A stretch of 64,000 bases of DNA from Phymatolithon calcareum (GCA_977006965.1 OZ345367.1:1860001-1924000); one strand, 5' to 3'. Numbered from the stretch's first letter, positions 22,858 through 34,659 are shown. Notes: generated by a model not told the origin, from the sequence alone. A program made the numbers and translations.

Positions 22858-24107
22858 CTAGAAAAAGTTACCACAGCGCCTAGTAAAAATTTTCTCACCC
22901 GTCGAAAATTCTGTACCGAGGTATGCGGGAAATATCAAAAATATGTACGTTGTAAAAATCATGACAGGCGCATTAAGAACAAGAAAATCACAAATTTTGA
23001 AGTGAACTGTAGGATTTCTTGAATTTACTTCCTGGATAACGCTATGGGCTCTTTCCAAAACCTCAAAACCAGCAACATCATTCACTATAGCATTCGTCTC
23101 GGCTATAGCCTTGGGGTCTACCTAGACGACCTTGGCCGAGCTTCCCATCCAAGCCAAATTGTACGTGGTCTGAAACAGAAAGCAAAGAAGTTCTAGCAGT
23201 ACATTTGATATCATGAGAGCTCTTAGCGCGTTTCATGTTAAGAGCATACTCGAACCCGGATATCTTTACGTGCTACATTGTATACTCACTTTTCCAGATG
23301 ATTACAGCTATTTCTTATGCAAAGTTAGTAGATCAACTATAATAAACGGCCAGATAATTGCAACCTCGAGAATCTCGCCTCCCTCAGCAACTGCAATGGC
23401 AAACTCTTCGACGGGAGAAGTATGGCCACAGACGCTCTTTTTTTCTGAACACCTCGCTCTTCCTATAAGGAAAATATGTACAAAGGCTTGAAAAAGCCGT
23501 CTCCGCTAACGAGTTCAGCACTAGTGTCACACTTCCAGTGCTCCTCATCAGAATCTCCGGTCGGGTCATTGTCGCCAACCGAAAATCGGCGCTTTTTTGA
23601 GTGGTGATCTGAGCGGTGCCTGTCCAGGTCCTCCCTGTCATCTTCTCCGTCTGTACACACTGAAAATGAACGGACCAAGAATAGCATGTTAGATAACTGG
23701 GAGATTTAACGGGAGAAATCAAAATAGCGCTGCGCTCGAACTTATATTTTGTAAGCTATTTTTTCATGTTGTTGTAGCGCGTACTAAAATTTGAGAGTTT
23801 GTGAAACTGAAACATGAGATCCGATTCTTAGACACCATTCGGGTCTTCAGTACCTTATATCTACAGGCTCTTAAACTTTAAAAGCAGAAGCTTGCGAGCT
23901 GTAGATCCTTTGGTCAGTTTTGGAGCCATATCTGGATATGAACGATCAACGAAGCAGAGGTACTTGGTAGGGCATGGAGATAGCCTGGAGCTAAGTACTT
24001 GCTTGATTTTTGCTCGGCGAGTCGGTGGGACAAAGCCTTACTTTATAGAATTAGTATTTCTACTACTCAGATTAAGGAGATTGGCGTCGAAATCATCTGA
24101 AGGCTAA
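22858..24107 (-). pseudogene. spliced minus-strand gene, copy A (unrecognised)
   Basis: The counterpart of the gene at 53577-54870. Its exon 3 is the better copy: 23687-23463 reads CTDGEDDREDLDRHRSDHHS and onward with CGA at 23588-23586 where copy B has TGA. Exon 2 here contains stops, and the intron donor corresponding to GTAAGT in copy B reads ATAAGT. The distal part (23085-22858) has a hydrophobic run VMIFTTYIFLIFPAYL. The family is unknown. Confidence 0.45.
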
Positions 24108-24185
24108 AAACCAGTACCCGGTTTCGCGCAAAATATGTAATGAAAGCCATAAAACTTTTAATACAACTACGAACTGAACCAGTTT

Positions 24186-24800
24186 GTCTATGTGCTCCCG
24201 CTTCGCTTCGACCAAGTTGCAGATGTTGGGCCTAACGCATGTCTTTGAGAAGTCGCCGATGTCTTCACACGAGGAACAGTGACAGACCATCACTTTGGAC
24301 GGCAAGTGGGGCTTCTTGCGCTTGCGACCCGGCTCAAACGGCACTAAATCATCCTGTACTAGCAGGTCACCGGAGAATGCAACACGCGTAATGCTGCCCC
24401 TCGTGTTGCTTGGCCCACGTTCGCAACAGTCATACATCCCCCAACCAGTGCTTGTTCTACAGGTAGAACGCGATCCGATGCTTCACCAAGCGCCTAGAAC
24501 GGTGCAAAAGTGCATCAATGACGTGGCTGCATGGCTGCTGGTGCTCTTAAGTAGTCGACCACCTATAGCACGAGCTCCTTCTTGTACATGGTTTCCGAAT
24601 GAGTAGTGCGGGAGCTTCGTGAGTTGAGCTTTTGAGCCGAATTCATGGATGTGTACAAAATTTTGATCAAGGGGAAGTAGCAGAGCTACTTCCTTTTCCT
24701 TCTGAAAACGAAATTGTCAGCGCTCAACGTAACGGATGAGTAGTAGTTTTGTATATTTAGCGTACATTTACTCTTTTGGTGGCCATTTAGCGAATTTCCG
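24186..24800 (-). mobile_element. MULE derivative, left end deleted
   Basis: The right terminus GGCCATTTAGCGAATTTCC is retained. The left end, present in copy B at 55273, is deleted. The minus strand encodes only the zinc-knuckle tail (CSSCEDIGDFSKTC). It is the block-A partner of 55273-56106. Confidence 0.6.
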
Positions 24801-24865
24801 TACTTTTTTCCATTTTGAGATTTCGCACGTTAGAGAACGAAACGGTTACTCCGGAAATTCCTCAC

Positions 24866-25313
24866 ACGAAAGTCTCGCGCCGACAAAACAATCCATCGAA
24901 AGTTTCGCTTTACTGTTTTAGTACAGGCGAAAGTCTGTAGACAATGACTTGCAATGCCATTGTTCTTAGAAAACCCTTGCTCTCTGATTTTGAATTACAA
25001 AGCTTCGGCTATAAAAGCGTAAAAAGTGTTCAACTTCCTGGCGAAAGTTGTAAGCGAATGTCCAAAGTTTCGCAAAAAGCGTGAAACTTTCGATTTATAA
25101 ATGCAACTAACGCAAAGAATGTAAAAGAAATTCTAAGATTTTTTCGCATAGATGGAAGGATTTCTTTGCGGACCACAAAGTTTGTCTATATGTTTGAATA
25201 TTTGTCAAGGTTTGAGCTGAATATAACCAATTAAAGTCAGACGCTCGACGAAAGTTTTGATTCTGGCAACATCGTGACACTTGTTCATCGCGAAAGCTTC
25301 GCAAACTTTCGCT
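24866..25313. repeat. array of CGAAAG/CTTTCG motifs, copy A
   Basis: Eight CGAAAG or CTTTCG hexamers fall in about 450 bp, often as GCGAAAG or as inverted pairs such as GCGAAAGCTTCGC. The equivalent stretch in block B keeps nine. It lies upstream of the DUF7869-like ORF, in otherwise AT-rich DNA without genes. Confidence 0.5.
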
Positions 25314-25784
25314 CACAAAATCATGATCCGAAACGTTTTGTATCATAGCCTTGTTTCATAAATTCAATGAATACCGTACGGTGCTCACGTCGCTGGACGC
25401 CAGGAAGAGCGATCCGTGAGATCAGTTGATCCGTCATTACTCTCCCAGGCAGACATTCGGGATGTACAAAATTGAGCGCCAGAGGATAAAAATTATCAGC
25501 TTCCAGAAGGGTTTGAAACCGCAAAATGAGCCTAGGTCGCTCCAAAATTTCGCCAAGATGAACGCAGGACAGAACTAGTCTAGTAGGCGGGCAATACCTG
25601 TTTCCATAGAAAAATGACGGACGTCAAGTTTTGCATGCTTTCTTTGCTCACGCAAATTTTCGCATTGCAAAATTCGGAGCTGACCACTTTTCCGTAATTT
25701 TGATGGGTATAAGAAATAGTATCTCCACACGGGAGTCTGATTGGACACAACAATTTAGCTCGACGTTGTTTTGTAAATTACTGG

Positions 25785-25849
25785 TTCATAAAATTTGAAC
25801 ATCATCCCACGTAACAACGTTACGTGGGATGATGTTCAAATATTATGAA
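25785..25849. repeat. 31-bp-arm inverted repeat (hairpin), copy A
   Basis: Arms of 31 nt with one mismatch surround a 3-nt loop (AAC), centred on CCCACGTAAC / GTTACGTGGG. The block-B partner at 57088-57152 has matching arms with one paired change. It sits about 0.4 kb upstream of the DUF7869-like ORF. Confidence 0.85.
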
Positions 25850-26226
25850 ACGTACAACTGTCCACTTCAAGAGATCACTCTGACTCAAATTTGAGTATTC
25901 GATTTTTACAATATTGGGTCGACTTGGAGCATATAATTCGTCTGGGCTATTTTGTTTTTCATTTTATATGCCCTTCAATATAATAACACTTTTTGTGTCA
26001 AGAATATTTCACCTGTCCAATTTTCAAACTGGACCAGAAAGCCTACAAATCGAAATACTTGTTCGAAGACGACTTATGATAAATATTTACCAAAAATTTG
26101 TTGGTATGTGTTAGCTTCAACAATCGGATTCACGACCGTTGCATCAATTTGCCGACCGTTGCCTTTATGATAGCATTGATCCATAGTCGTACAGGGCTAC
26201 GGATCATTTCTATCACGCATCTTTAA

Positions 26227-27147
26227 TTGAAGACTGCAAAGGTTAGCTTTGTCCTCCCTTCTCACCCACGTTACCAGCATCTACATTTGAGCTCTGTATT
26301 GGATACATCACCTGTGGCCGACGACAACTTTTTGACTTTTCTGAGACACTGGCCCTTTGGAAAGACAGCAAACGAAGTTTTATCTATGGTACAGTGCATC
26401 CTAGGCCTATACAAAAGTGCTGGCCACGCCTGCTTTGGCGCAAAGAAACTAATACTCCGTGTCGATGACTGTGCTGGTCAGAACAAGAACTTGTACGTTC
26501 TGTGGATCTCGGCCCTGTGGGCCATTCTAGGAGTTGAGGATGAAATTTGTTTACATTTCCTGGCGGCCGGTCATACAAAGAATGTATGCGATGGGGCCTT
26601 CGGACATGTTAAAAGGAAATTCAAAGGAGAGGATGTGAAACTTCAAAGTACGAAGATGAAGATCATCAAATCCAGTGCCGCCAATACTACCTACGTGACA
26701 GCGGGACAAGTGAAATGGCTGCTCTTGAAGGATTTTTAAGTATATACTTCAAAATCCCGACTGCACTGAAGATTACGAGTTATTACGTCTTCTATTCCCA
26801 CTTCAAGAGCACGGGGTACTGTACGCAAAATCGCTCTCTACGGCTACAGATACTGAGTCTTTCCTGTTGCTTAAACAAGAGGACCAGAGCGCTATTGGAA
26901 GCAGGAAGCTCCGCAAGCATGCCAAGAACGTTCATCTTGATGCTTCTTTCCAGCAGAAATGGAAACCTTTGAGCGAAGTACCTTCACGAAAAGAAGAAAC
27001 CAGGAAAGTATTTCTGATGAGAAACGACGTCCAGCGATACTATAGCGACGACAAGTCTTTCGCGACGAATATTTTGACGCTGGGGAGGACGTGAACGAGA
27101 TCGAACAGCTTACTGCATCTTATGATAGCCTTGGACTGGCATGTTGA
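26227..27147 (+). pseudogene. DUF7869-like transposon protein, copy A
   Basis: The ORF to 26739 contains RHWPFGKTANEVLSMVQCIL, LRVDDCAGQNKNLYV, FLAAGHTKNVCDGAFGHVKR and ends QVKWLLLKDF after a frameshift. The rest of the protein, readable as one frame in copy B (to 58440), continues here in shifted frames to TGA at about 27147. The acidic and GHTK blocks correspond to ADNCTRENKN and GHTHEDIDQ of the first ORF, so this belongs to a divergent branch of that family. The start shown is a TTG-opened frame, and a true upstream exon is likely. Confidence 0.6.
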
Positions 27148-27192
27148 AAAAAAATAAAAGTTTGATATTTATTTGAAAGTAAAAACTCATTA

Positions 27193-28062
27193 CAGGGCGG
27201 TCGCTATATAGTGCCACATAGAACCAGACTAAAAAATGCGCACTATTTCGGTTCCGCACTACATGAAAATTGAGGGAACGTTTCGCACTACTGTAAGCGT
27301 GTTTGCCGTGACCCCCAACGAAGATGTACGGAGAAGGGGGAGAACGATTTTACTGGCGTGTTTTATCTTCAGAACGCTTGTTGAACATCTCTGAGACAAG
27401 TAGCTGTCTCTGCTTCTCATTGTTCTGCTTACGGATAGCGTCTATGAATACCCGAAATGCTCGTTGAAGATGACTACTAGCGTCAGGAAGGTTACATAAA
27501 AACGCGGACTCTTGGAGAGGGCGGAACATGGTGTGCAGCTCAGTGAGAGCTGGGGGAGATGCGATAACCGCAGAAACTTCTTCGTCTTCGCTTTCATTGT
27601 CAGGTTCTATTGGGCTTTGGGATACAACCTCCTCCAATATATCACAAACATCGGAAACGAACACCTCTTGAACGTCTGTATCATCTTCAACCTTAAACCA
27701 ATGCTCCACATCCTCGTGTCTGACGTCATCATCGATTTCAGCTCTCAGGATGTCGTCACTCGGTAAACTGACTTTCAGTTTACGCAACATCTCGATGACG
27801 TCGCTGACAGCATGCGAAGTGCTTCAAGCTTTTGTTGAAGCGTCAGCCGCGTTCTCTTCTGCCCTGGGTGCCCCATCACTGTCGGCGGCGTGAAGATGGT
27901 GAGCTGAGGAGACGAAGAGGAGAATGGCGGCCAGGAATGCCTTGTAAGCAGTCACAGCCTGTGTCTTTGACATGATAATCGTGCCAGCCCAAAATGGGTG
28001 GCACTAAGTAGAGGGTGGCACTATACAACCCGGCACTATATAGCGACCCCCACCTATACCCA
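27193..28062 (-). mobile_element. pogo/Tigger-like deletion derivative
   Basis: The inverted ends share GGTCGCTATATAGTGCC (left at 27199, right inverted near 28031-28048). Block B has the uninterrupted site CATTACCCGATT at about 58482, which shows a TA target and sets the insertion at 870 bp. The right end carries about 8 extra bases beyond the shared repeat. The minus-strand coding remnants are pogo-like at both the N- and C-terminus. Confidence 0.75.
27350..27900 (-). pseudogene. pogo/Tigger-like transposase remnant
   Basis: Near 27900-27830 the minus strand reads KRTRLTLQQKLEALRML, matching the start of a CENP-B/Psq helix-turn-helix. A second frame (27790-27350) gives the acidic C-terminal tail, EDVEHWFKVEDDTDVQEVFV then DILEEVV, typical of Tigger-like proteins. 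The catalytic DDE core between them is missing, as in an internal deletion derivative. Confidence 0.6.
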
Positions 28063-28066
28063 TACC

Positions 28067-29999
28067 CGATTACAAAATAAATCTGCTCACAAGGTCAGTC
28101 TCACTGTAAACGAATAAATTCACTTTTTCATAAAAATTTGGAATTTTTTCGCTCAATTTCTCCGTTTTAAGAAATGCGTCGTAGTGATCTCTTTAAGTCG
28201 ACAGTTACACATGCCGTCCTCCACAGCGTGCCCTGTAGACAACAATAAGGGATAAAGTATAATGTGGAAATCCTACTCTCTCCCGTATATTCGTAATTAA
28301 GTGGATTTTGTTTAGAAGGTACCATGTGTCTCAATTGAAGGCAAGTCGGCACCTTTCTTGCATATCTACTTTATCGTCCATTGTTTTTCTTATTGCTCTT
28401 GGTCTTGCTTTTTTATTCATCCTTAGTGCTTCTCTTTTCTTGATACTTGCTTTTCTTTGATTCATGCTTTTTCCTTTCCCTGATATTCGCGACCTGTTAT
28501 AGAGCAATCGAACGTAGTAGAACAGATAATCCAAGACAAGCGCAATGTGGAAGAGTTATGTCCGTCTTTCATAATCATCGTTTGTGAATTGTACAGTCAG
28601 CAGTCTGAAACTAGCCGCAGGCATATCTTCCATTGTCCAGAATAGACGCTTCAGGGCCCTTTTTGGAGTCACACCTCGGGTTGGTGCCATTGCATCGAAC
28701 GAAAAAGGTAACTAAATGCCGTCTCAATCCAGTCCTCGCCATTTGCTCTGGGCTCTCTTGTTTTTAAAAGCCTATGATCCGAGCATCACAATACTGCTTT
28801 GGCTAGAGCTGATTAGAAGACATTCAGGAAGTGGTGCTGGATTTTTGTACATCTAATTACTGATTGAAAATCGTAAGTACTCTCCATTTGAAATTACTTG
28901 ACCTGGTCTCTTCTTTAGGCACAATCTTCTTTTACTCACTGACAATGAAGATAAAATGGGAGAACAGCTTTGAATATGCGTTGCAAGGCTTCCGCCGACG
29001 ACATGGACTGTTGAATTTTTGAGCCATCCTCCTGTAGCTCGAAGTAATACTCCCACAAGTTTAAAGGTCTTGGAGTTTCCTTCGAAATTTGACTTTGTAT
29101 TTCTACTGGCTTTATTGTTTAGGTGCATGGCTTTTTCACTGTGAGACTTACCCTGATTTAAGCATTTTTCGAATGGAAATGAAAAAGGAACTTCTGCCAG
29201 GCGAGAATGCTAATGAGATCGTTGCAAGCAGTTGCTAATTTGATGCAGATTGATACAAGAAGAAAACCCTTTTTTTAAAATTGATTTCTAAATAAATATC
29301 TAAATGTTGACTCAAATCCTAATACCTTTAGCGTTACTTCGTTCCAAATATCGGCCTCAATTTTCGATATTTCTCGCATACCCCTGCTATAACAGAAAGT
29401 ATCCAATGAGCTTCTCGGATTTTCAAGCTCATAAAAAATGAAAATAAAAATCCAAAATGGTGGTGTAGTTCCTTAAAAATCTTTTTAAAACTTTTCTTGT
29501 CGATATTTCGAATGTTTCTTCTAACGGAATGCAATATTTCTAACGTCTCCCTGTAAAGTTTGATATTTTGAGCCTTAACCTGCTATCATAGTTAATTTGT
29601 TTTAGTTGCTATCACGTCACTGACGTAAGAAAATGTGAACTTGGACCGATAAATATTTCATAATTCACATAGAATTGATCATTTTCTGAGGTCAAATCGC
29701 TTGTATTCACACTGAGTTCTATTGGCCAGACGATTTTCCGAACTCTATTAACCTATAACTTGTAAAACCGGATTCAGGAAAAATAAGCTGGAAGCATAAA
29801 TTCGATTGTTTATTTTTATGTGAAGAGGATTTTATAAGTCGTAAATCACTACACTTTTCCGCGGAGAGCAGAACAAAATACGTCGGATTTTGTAAAGAAT
29901 TAGATCACTTCTCGAGAAGATATCGCCAGGACGTAAGAACAAAATAAGTTTTTTTCTAATAGTTTGAGGACGTGAACAGAAAATTACAGCAGTCAGACT
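28067..29999. other. AT-rich conserved stretch of block A, no supported gene
   Basis: Collinear with 58484-59864 and 60889-61400. Short minus-strand ORFs (28853-29128) are partly shared with block B but carry no motif I recognise. The segment 29276-29553 is present only here. Confidence 0.45.
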
Positions 30000-30436
30000 G
30001 GTGTCCATGCACTGCAATGGATGCACCGGCGACTCGGCCATTCGCGTGAGTTTTTGCGTCTTATCGTCTTGTTTGTTTGTATTCTTTTATGTTTCTCACT
30101 TTGTTGTTTTATTGTTCTATGCTTTTGTGTGTGTCCAACCTTTGGACTTATTTACGTATTACGTTGTCAGTGCATTCGGTAATCATTGGGAGTATCAGTA
30201 CAAGGTGGTGCTGTATACTAGTATTCTCTAATGCCACCGGCAGTAAAAGGCTAAAGAATTGAACCAGCCCAGAAGTACTCGAGTGTTTCCCGGAACTTCG
30301 CTGAGGCCTACCTTATGATAAAGTAGTGAACACGTTGTTCCTGTATCAAAGATGATCCTTCGACGAGCTGAGAAGCTCTACCTCGAAAACTTCTATCCGT
30401 TCAATTCCCACGATCACTTCTATTTTCAATTCTGTT

Positions 30437-30733
30437 TTGATCGACAACGTAGACCGCACCGTCATCGTTTCAGTTCGTTCTGGTCCAGTAAACATCCTTA
30501 TCCCTGCTTACGGTACATATCTCCTTATTCAGTTTGAAATCTTCCTAAAAAAGCGATTACCAAAATTTGATGAGCACAGACTATGTGCACCGTTTTACGA
30601 ATTTTGGAAACGAAGCACATCCCATTTGTTCCATAATCCTTGTAGAAGATTCGTTCGAAACTTCCGCGACTCTCTTAAATTTAGAGATATTCTATGGTAT
30701 GGACTACTGGCAAAAACGGCTACAGAATTGTGA
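30437..30733 (+). pseudogene. conserved ORF of the block, copy A
   Basis: It reads VDRTVIVSVRSGPVNILIPA and KFDEHRLCAPFYEFWKRS, closely matching 61856-62203. The two copies differ by a 3-bp indel (YLLIQ versus YLIQ) that keeps the frame, which suggests coding selection before decay. It is probably a 3' exon of a plus-strand gene of the block; the upstream end is not defined. No family was recognised. Confidence 0.4.
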
Positions 30734-31015
30734 CATGTGAAGATGCGTGCGCGGTGAGCTGTTTCTTCTTTCTTGTGAAATCATATAAATTAAGACAGAT
30801 GAGACAGAGCAAGGCTGGACAAGAGAGAGCAACTGTTTTGAAGTGGAACTACCTAAGACTCATAACATCTAAACGTCTACCGTTGATTGTAACAAGGTAC
30901 ATCCCATGATCGGGGGGTTCATGCTGAGCGCATTGCATTTTTCCTGTTTCTGCATCTCCCTGCAAGAAACCAGGATATTCTCGCGAAATGACCCTCAATC
31001 GAGCTGAGTGCAAGG

Positions 31016-31980
31016 ATTGGATTAGATTTCTGTTTAATCAAAGCGCCCTTTGTCAATTATCGTTGCACGTGAGAGACTTTTCGTTGCGCTGCAATCCTTC
31101 GCTTACGTTCTCATTTTTAAATACGAACCAGAAGAAGAGGGAAGGAGAGAAGGGTTTGACCGGACCGAACGGACCGCAAACGAAAAAAGACAAGTTTCCG
31201 GCGCGGGCGCGGGCGCCCGCGCCGGCGCAAGTGGCCGCAGCGACAAAGCTGCACAAAGCGCTCCTTCCGACGGTAATCCCGCCGGAAATGGCGGACGCGA
31301 TCGTGAACGCGCACGCCAGGGACTCGGCGAATCGAGAACTTGCCACACTTGAAATGCCAGACCCAAGCCCGCCGTCGCAAGATTTCGAGAAAATCTTGCG
31401 AATTTAAGCGGATTTGATACAGGCCGGCTATCATACCGGTCCGGCCCGTTCACCTGTGCGTCACAGATAGGAAACAAGAGCTCAGTCAGGAATTTTTCCC
31501 CGCTACAGTGCAGGGTTTTTTTTTGAACTGGCAAGAGCTGTGATCCGGCCTCCCCGTGGGAGAAGACTATCACCTTCTGGTAGTATGGTAGTACATGGAT
31601 TCCGCCCTGAGTGGTGTGCCGCAACGCTCAAGGAAGCTGGGAGAGAAGACAGAAGAAGATGAAAGAAGGCAGCGAGATGACTAGCTACCGTGAGCGTCCT
31701 AAATGGTTTCCAACCCGGGGCATCCCTTTGAAGGACGGCGATTGAAGATTGGCTATGTAGCGATATAGATGTTAAGCTTCCCCAAGGTCTGCACATTGTG
31801 CAGCTTGGGCAGCTGTTGTGACATCAAGTACCACTCGTATCTGTTAAGTCTACTGGAGCCGTAAGGATGTGGAGTTGTTTACCAGCTCTGATAAATCCCG
31901 CAATAAAAGAAAGAAAGAAAGAAATACGAACGAAAGCGAAGGATTGAAGTAGTTAATTTCGGACATTTTCTTTGGACAGT
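31016..31980 (+). mobile_element. 965-bp retroposon insertion with 14-bp target duplication
   Basis: It is flanked by AGCTGAGTGCAAGG at 31002-31015 and 31981-31994; block B has a single GATGAGTGCAAGG at about 62748-62760. The insert starts with an open frame (through 31407) encoding a GC-rich Lys/Ala/Pro-rich segment, includes the 16-bp palindrome GCGCGGGCGCCCGCGC, and contains AAAGAAAGAAAG near 31905. Long target duplication and GC content unlike the flanks suggest an RNA-mediated copy, perhaps of a host transcript. Confidence 0.6.
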
Positions 31981-32710
31981 AGCTGAGTGCAAGGCAACAG
32001 CCACGACCCGTTCAGTATGGTGGAATTGAGAGCAACAATGTATAGGGAGTTTTAAAGCACGAAATAATTGTTGCGTAAATTCTTCTGAGGACTATCCATC
32101 GCCCCCCTCGCAACGAGGCAAGGCCATCATTTTTTCTATCACCAAATCGGCTACCGCCGTTTTGGGGGCACTCGGGGAAACTGCAGATTCTGGACTTACC
32201 CTCCAGCGTTACAAAAAAGCGTTTTCGCAATGCACTACTACTAGAGGTCATATAGTAAATTTTGCAATTTCGAACTATCGCTATTTCCGCCACCTTCGTG
32301 GAGACGTTGCTTCGAAATAGTCTATAAATTAAATTACAATTTTTGTTTTTTGTATTTCTTCGTTGCTCCTAGACACACATTAGTAGGTGCAAGTCCTTGT
32401 GTATACGTGATTGGCAGCGCGCTCCCATTTTACCCACCGTACACTCTTATACTGTAGCAGTTAAGCTCAATGAGTCCTGCTCTCACTCAACTGAAGTTCT
32501 ACGGACATTCCATTTCATAGAGCAGAAGCCATCAAACTCGTCAAGGTCGTTTATCGCCCCGTCTTGCTGCTTATATCGGTCGCCAAGGCCAAGGCAGGAG
32601 CATCCAGACGCACTTGAACAATCGAGGCGCTAATTTGCGTATTTATTGTCGCCATAGCTCATCTCCTGCACTCAACGCTGCCATACCCACAGTCTGGTAA
32701 GGCACTCAAA

Positions 32711-34462
32711 ATGCTTTTACCATTTTCTACGAATGTGTGGAATGCGCTGCGATTCGTCCTTCTTTCGTTGGTGGTCGTCCCCGTAATTGAAAAAGCTCTG
32801 CACAGGTTGCATCAGATGAGAACCGCTCACCGTTTGCTGAGTTCAAAGCCGGCCCGCATTCGGCAATCCAAGATTGGGAACTGGGGGCTTCATCAAGAAG
32901 TGGACGAACTCAACTACAGCTCTAAGGTCTTAGCCGTTGTGGTCGCATTTTTGTACGTCGGATTGAGCCTTTACACCGAGTATGCAAGTGGGTCTCAACA
33001 AGTCACCAGAACTCGAATCTGGCAAGCTCCTGCATCAAAGCATATCAGCCAACACGGAGAGACCAAATTCTTTGACACCAATCTGGTAGCAGCGGGGTCT
33101 TATGCGGGATGCATGTCTAAAGCATCGAGAATGGCAATACATAAATTGTCCGAAGATATTGTCGAAAGTAAAATTCAGAAAATTGATGATTCTACTTTTA
33201 ACCGCACCTGGCGGACTGAAGGATCTTTGGTGGGTTCTGCTTACGATGAAAAATATCAGGTACAAGTTCGAGATAATGGAACTCATTTACTTTTAAGTGT
33301 GTATGACAAGGAGGACCTGAACATCCCGTTATTTTCTCAGGCTGCTATTGACGATGAGAAGGTTTGCATTTGGAGTGACCGGTTACTTTGCTTCTCTGAA
33401 AGCGAAAACATCACTGTACTGGCGGTGATAGGCAATCTAATGCACTTCCAAGATGTCTTCGACCAGATTTATGGTAACACTGTCCCGCTACTTTCAAATG
33501 ACGTATTCACAGTAGATGATGACGCTGAGGACAATGAGGCTTGGGCACGCGTTCACACAAGGACCGAGTTTTTGGAAAGCAGAAATTCTTCGGCCTCTCT
33601 TTTATTTCGCACAATATTCAAGCATGCGGGAAGTGGAGTGGGGACGATTTGCAACAAAAAACCATAAATTGAGCCCGAAACATTAATAATACCGCAAAAC
33701 GCAAGCCTTATCCCGTATGAAAGGCCCCAGGAGATGTTGATTCACATCAACAGAACTGCAAAATGCATTGGACTTTTTCGGGAGGATCTGTTGCTCTTTT
33801 ATGAGAGAAGAAATTCAACTATGGTTTGCTACGAGAGATGGGATATTCGGTTCTGCGCGCGAAAAGTTTCTGATGGTTCATTCTAATTGAGCAAATCGCA
33901 TTACAAACGTGTATTCGATATTGATAATGTCGAATGGACATTAAAGTTCAGAGATCAAGGTCTTGGATTGGGGGATGTGGCAAGAGGAGCGATGGTGTCA
34001 TTCCTGATGTCAGCAGAAATGGACAGGAAACTGATATTTGATAAGAAACTGCACGGCATGGACCAAGCGCCTAAAGGAGCCGATAACATTGTGCAGCATC
34101 TAAAAAAGGGTATACCGAAGTTGACACAAGTTGGGGGACCGAATTCTACACACGTCGTATTAACCGGGAAGGACGAAAGGGCAACCGTGGTCACATGGGT
34201 GTTTCTACTGTGGGTTGTTGTATTCTTCTTAGCGTTGAGCTATCTATGTTGCACCAACATGACGAGGTCCCAGCTACTTCCGGACGTGAATTTTCTGTAT
34301 CATCGCGCCGTAATGCAGCAGCACACTAGGCACAACTCTGTCAAATCGATTCGCAATCCACCAACCGTAAGCATAAGTAAGACAGGGAACTTTGGTGAAC
34401 TCAGTATATCTTATGATGCCGTTTTGGTTGGAAAAATTGCCCCCGGTGATTTGTTGGTGTAG
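32711..34462 (+). pseudogene. membrane-protein ORF with two in-frame TAA codons
   Basis: One reading frame runs from the ATG at 32711 to 34462, broken only by TAA at 33665-33667 and TAA at 33884-33886, with no frame change. It encodes an N-terminal hydrophobic segment (ALRFVLLSLVVVPVI), a second (VLAVVVAFLYVGLSL), a long soluble region with several N-x-S/T sites, and a C-terminal membrane span (VTWVFLLWVVVFFLALSYL). This suggests a surface or secretory-pathway protein. The stretch between the stops reads smoothly (LIIPQNASLIPYERPQEM). I do not know the family. Nonsense decay is likeliest; retained introns or read-through are alternatives. Confidence 0.5.
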
Positions 34463-34659
34463 TGACCACAGAGTTTCTTTCTTTCTTTATGACAAGACAC
34501 CTGAATTACATAAAGTGTACAATACTCAACATCTACGGGGCCTCTAAATGTTCCTATTCTGGATCCATTCTGGCTACTCGCGTAACTGTTTCCCGCGAGT
34601 ACTGCGGCGCATTACTACACGGCGACATCCATGTGCGCTTCGAGGAACGTTAGTTGAAT

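Larger units (their letters stand above)
19974..32262 (+). repeat. large duplicated block, copy A
   Basis: Collinear with 48219-63027 in direct orientation. The shared stretch begins CCAAGAATTATTTTCTCAAT and ends near GGTCATATAGTAAATT. It contains a MULE, a minus-strand spliced gene, a CGAAAG-rich array, a hairpin, a DUF7869-like ORF and a conserved ORF near 30.5 kb. Copy A alone has the pogo insertion (27193-28062), a segment at 29276-29553 and the retroposon at 31016-31980. It lacks several insertions found in copy B. This is either a segmental duplication or two copies of one giant element. Confidence 0.8.

Noticed and set aside
24866-25313. CRISPR array
   Set aside because: The repeats are hexamers at irregular spacing on both strands in a eukaryotic transposon context; there is no repeat-spacer periodicity.
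27512-27766. Plus-strand ORF in the pogo derivative
   Set aside because: It is antisense to the acidic pogo-type tail, which gives the better protein.
30001-30231. Hydrophobic 76-codon ORF, also at 61419-61649
   Set aside because: Shared by both blocks, but it is Phe/Val/Cys-rich from T-rich DNA and starts next to a GTGAGT donor-like site, so it looks like an intron rather than a membrane protein.
31103-31624. Minus-strand ORFs of about 100-170 codons through the GC-rich retroposon
   Set aside because: They are Arg/Pro/Ala-rich shadows of a GC-rich plus-strand segment, overlap each other in several frames and show no motif.
31903-31925. AAAG microsatellite as an element end
   Set aside because: It lies about 55 bp inside the 14-bp duplication, so it is not the retroposon terminus.
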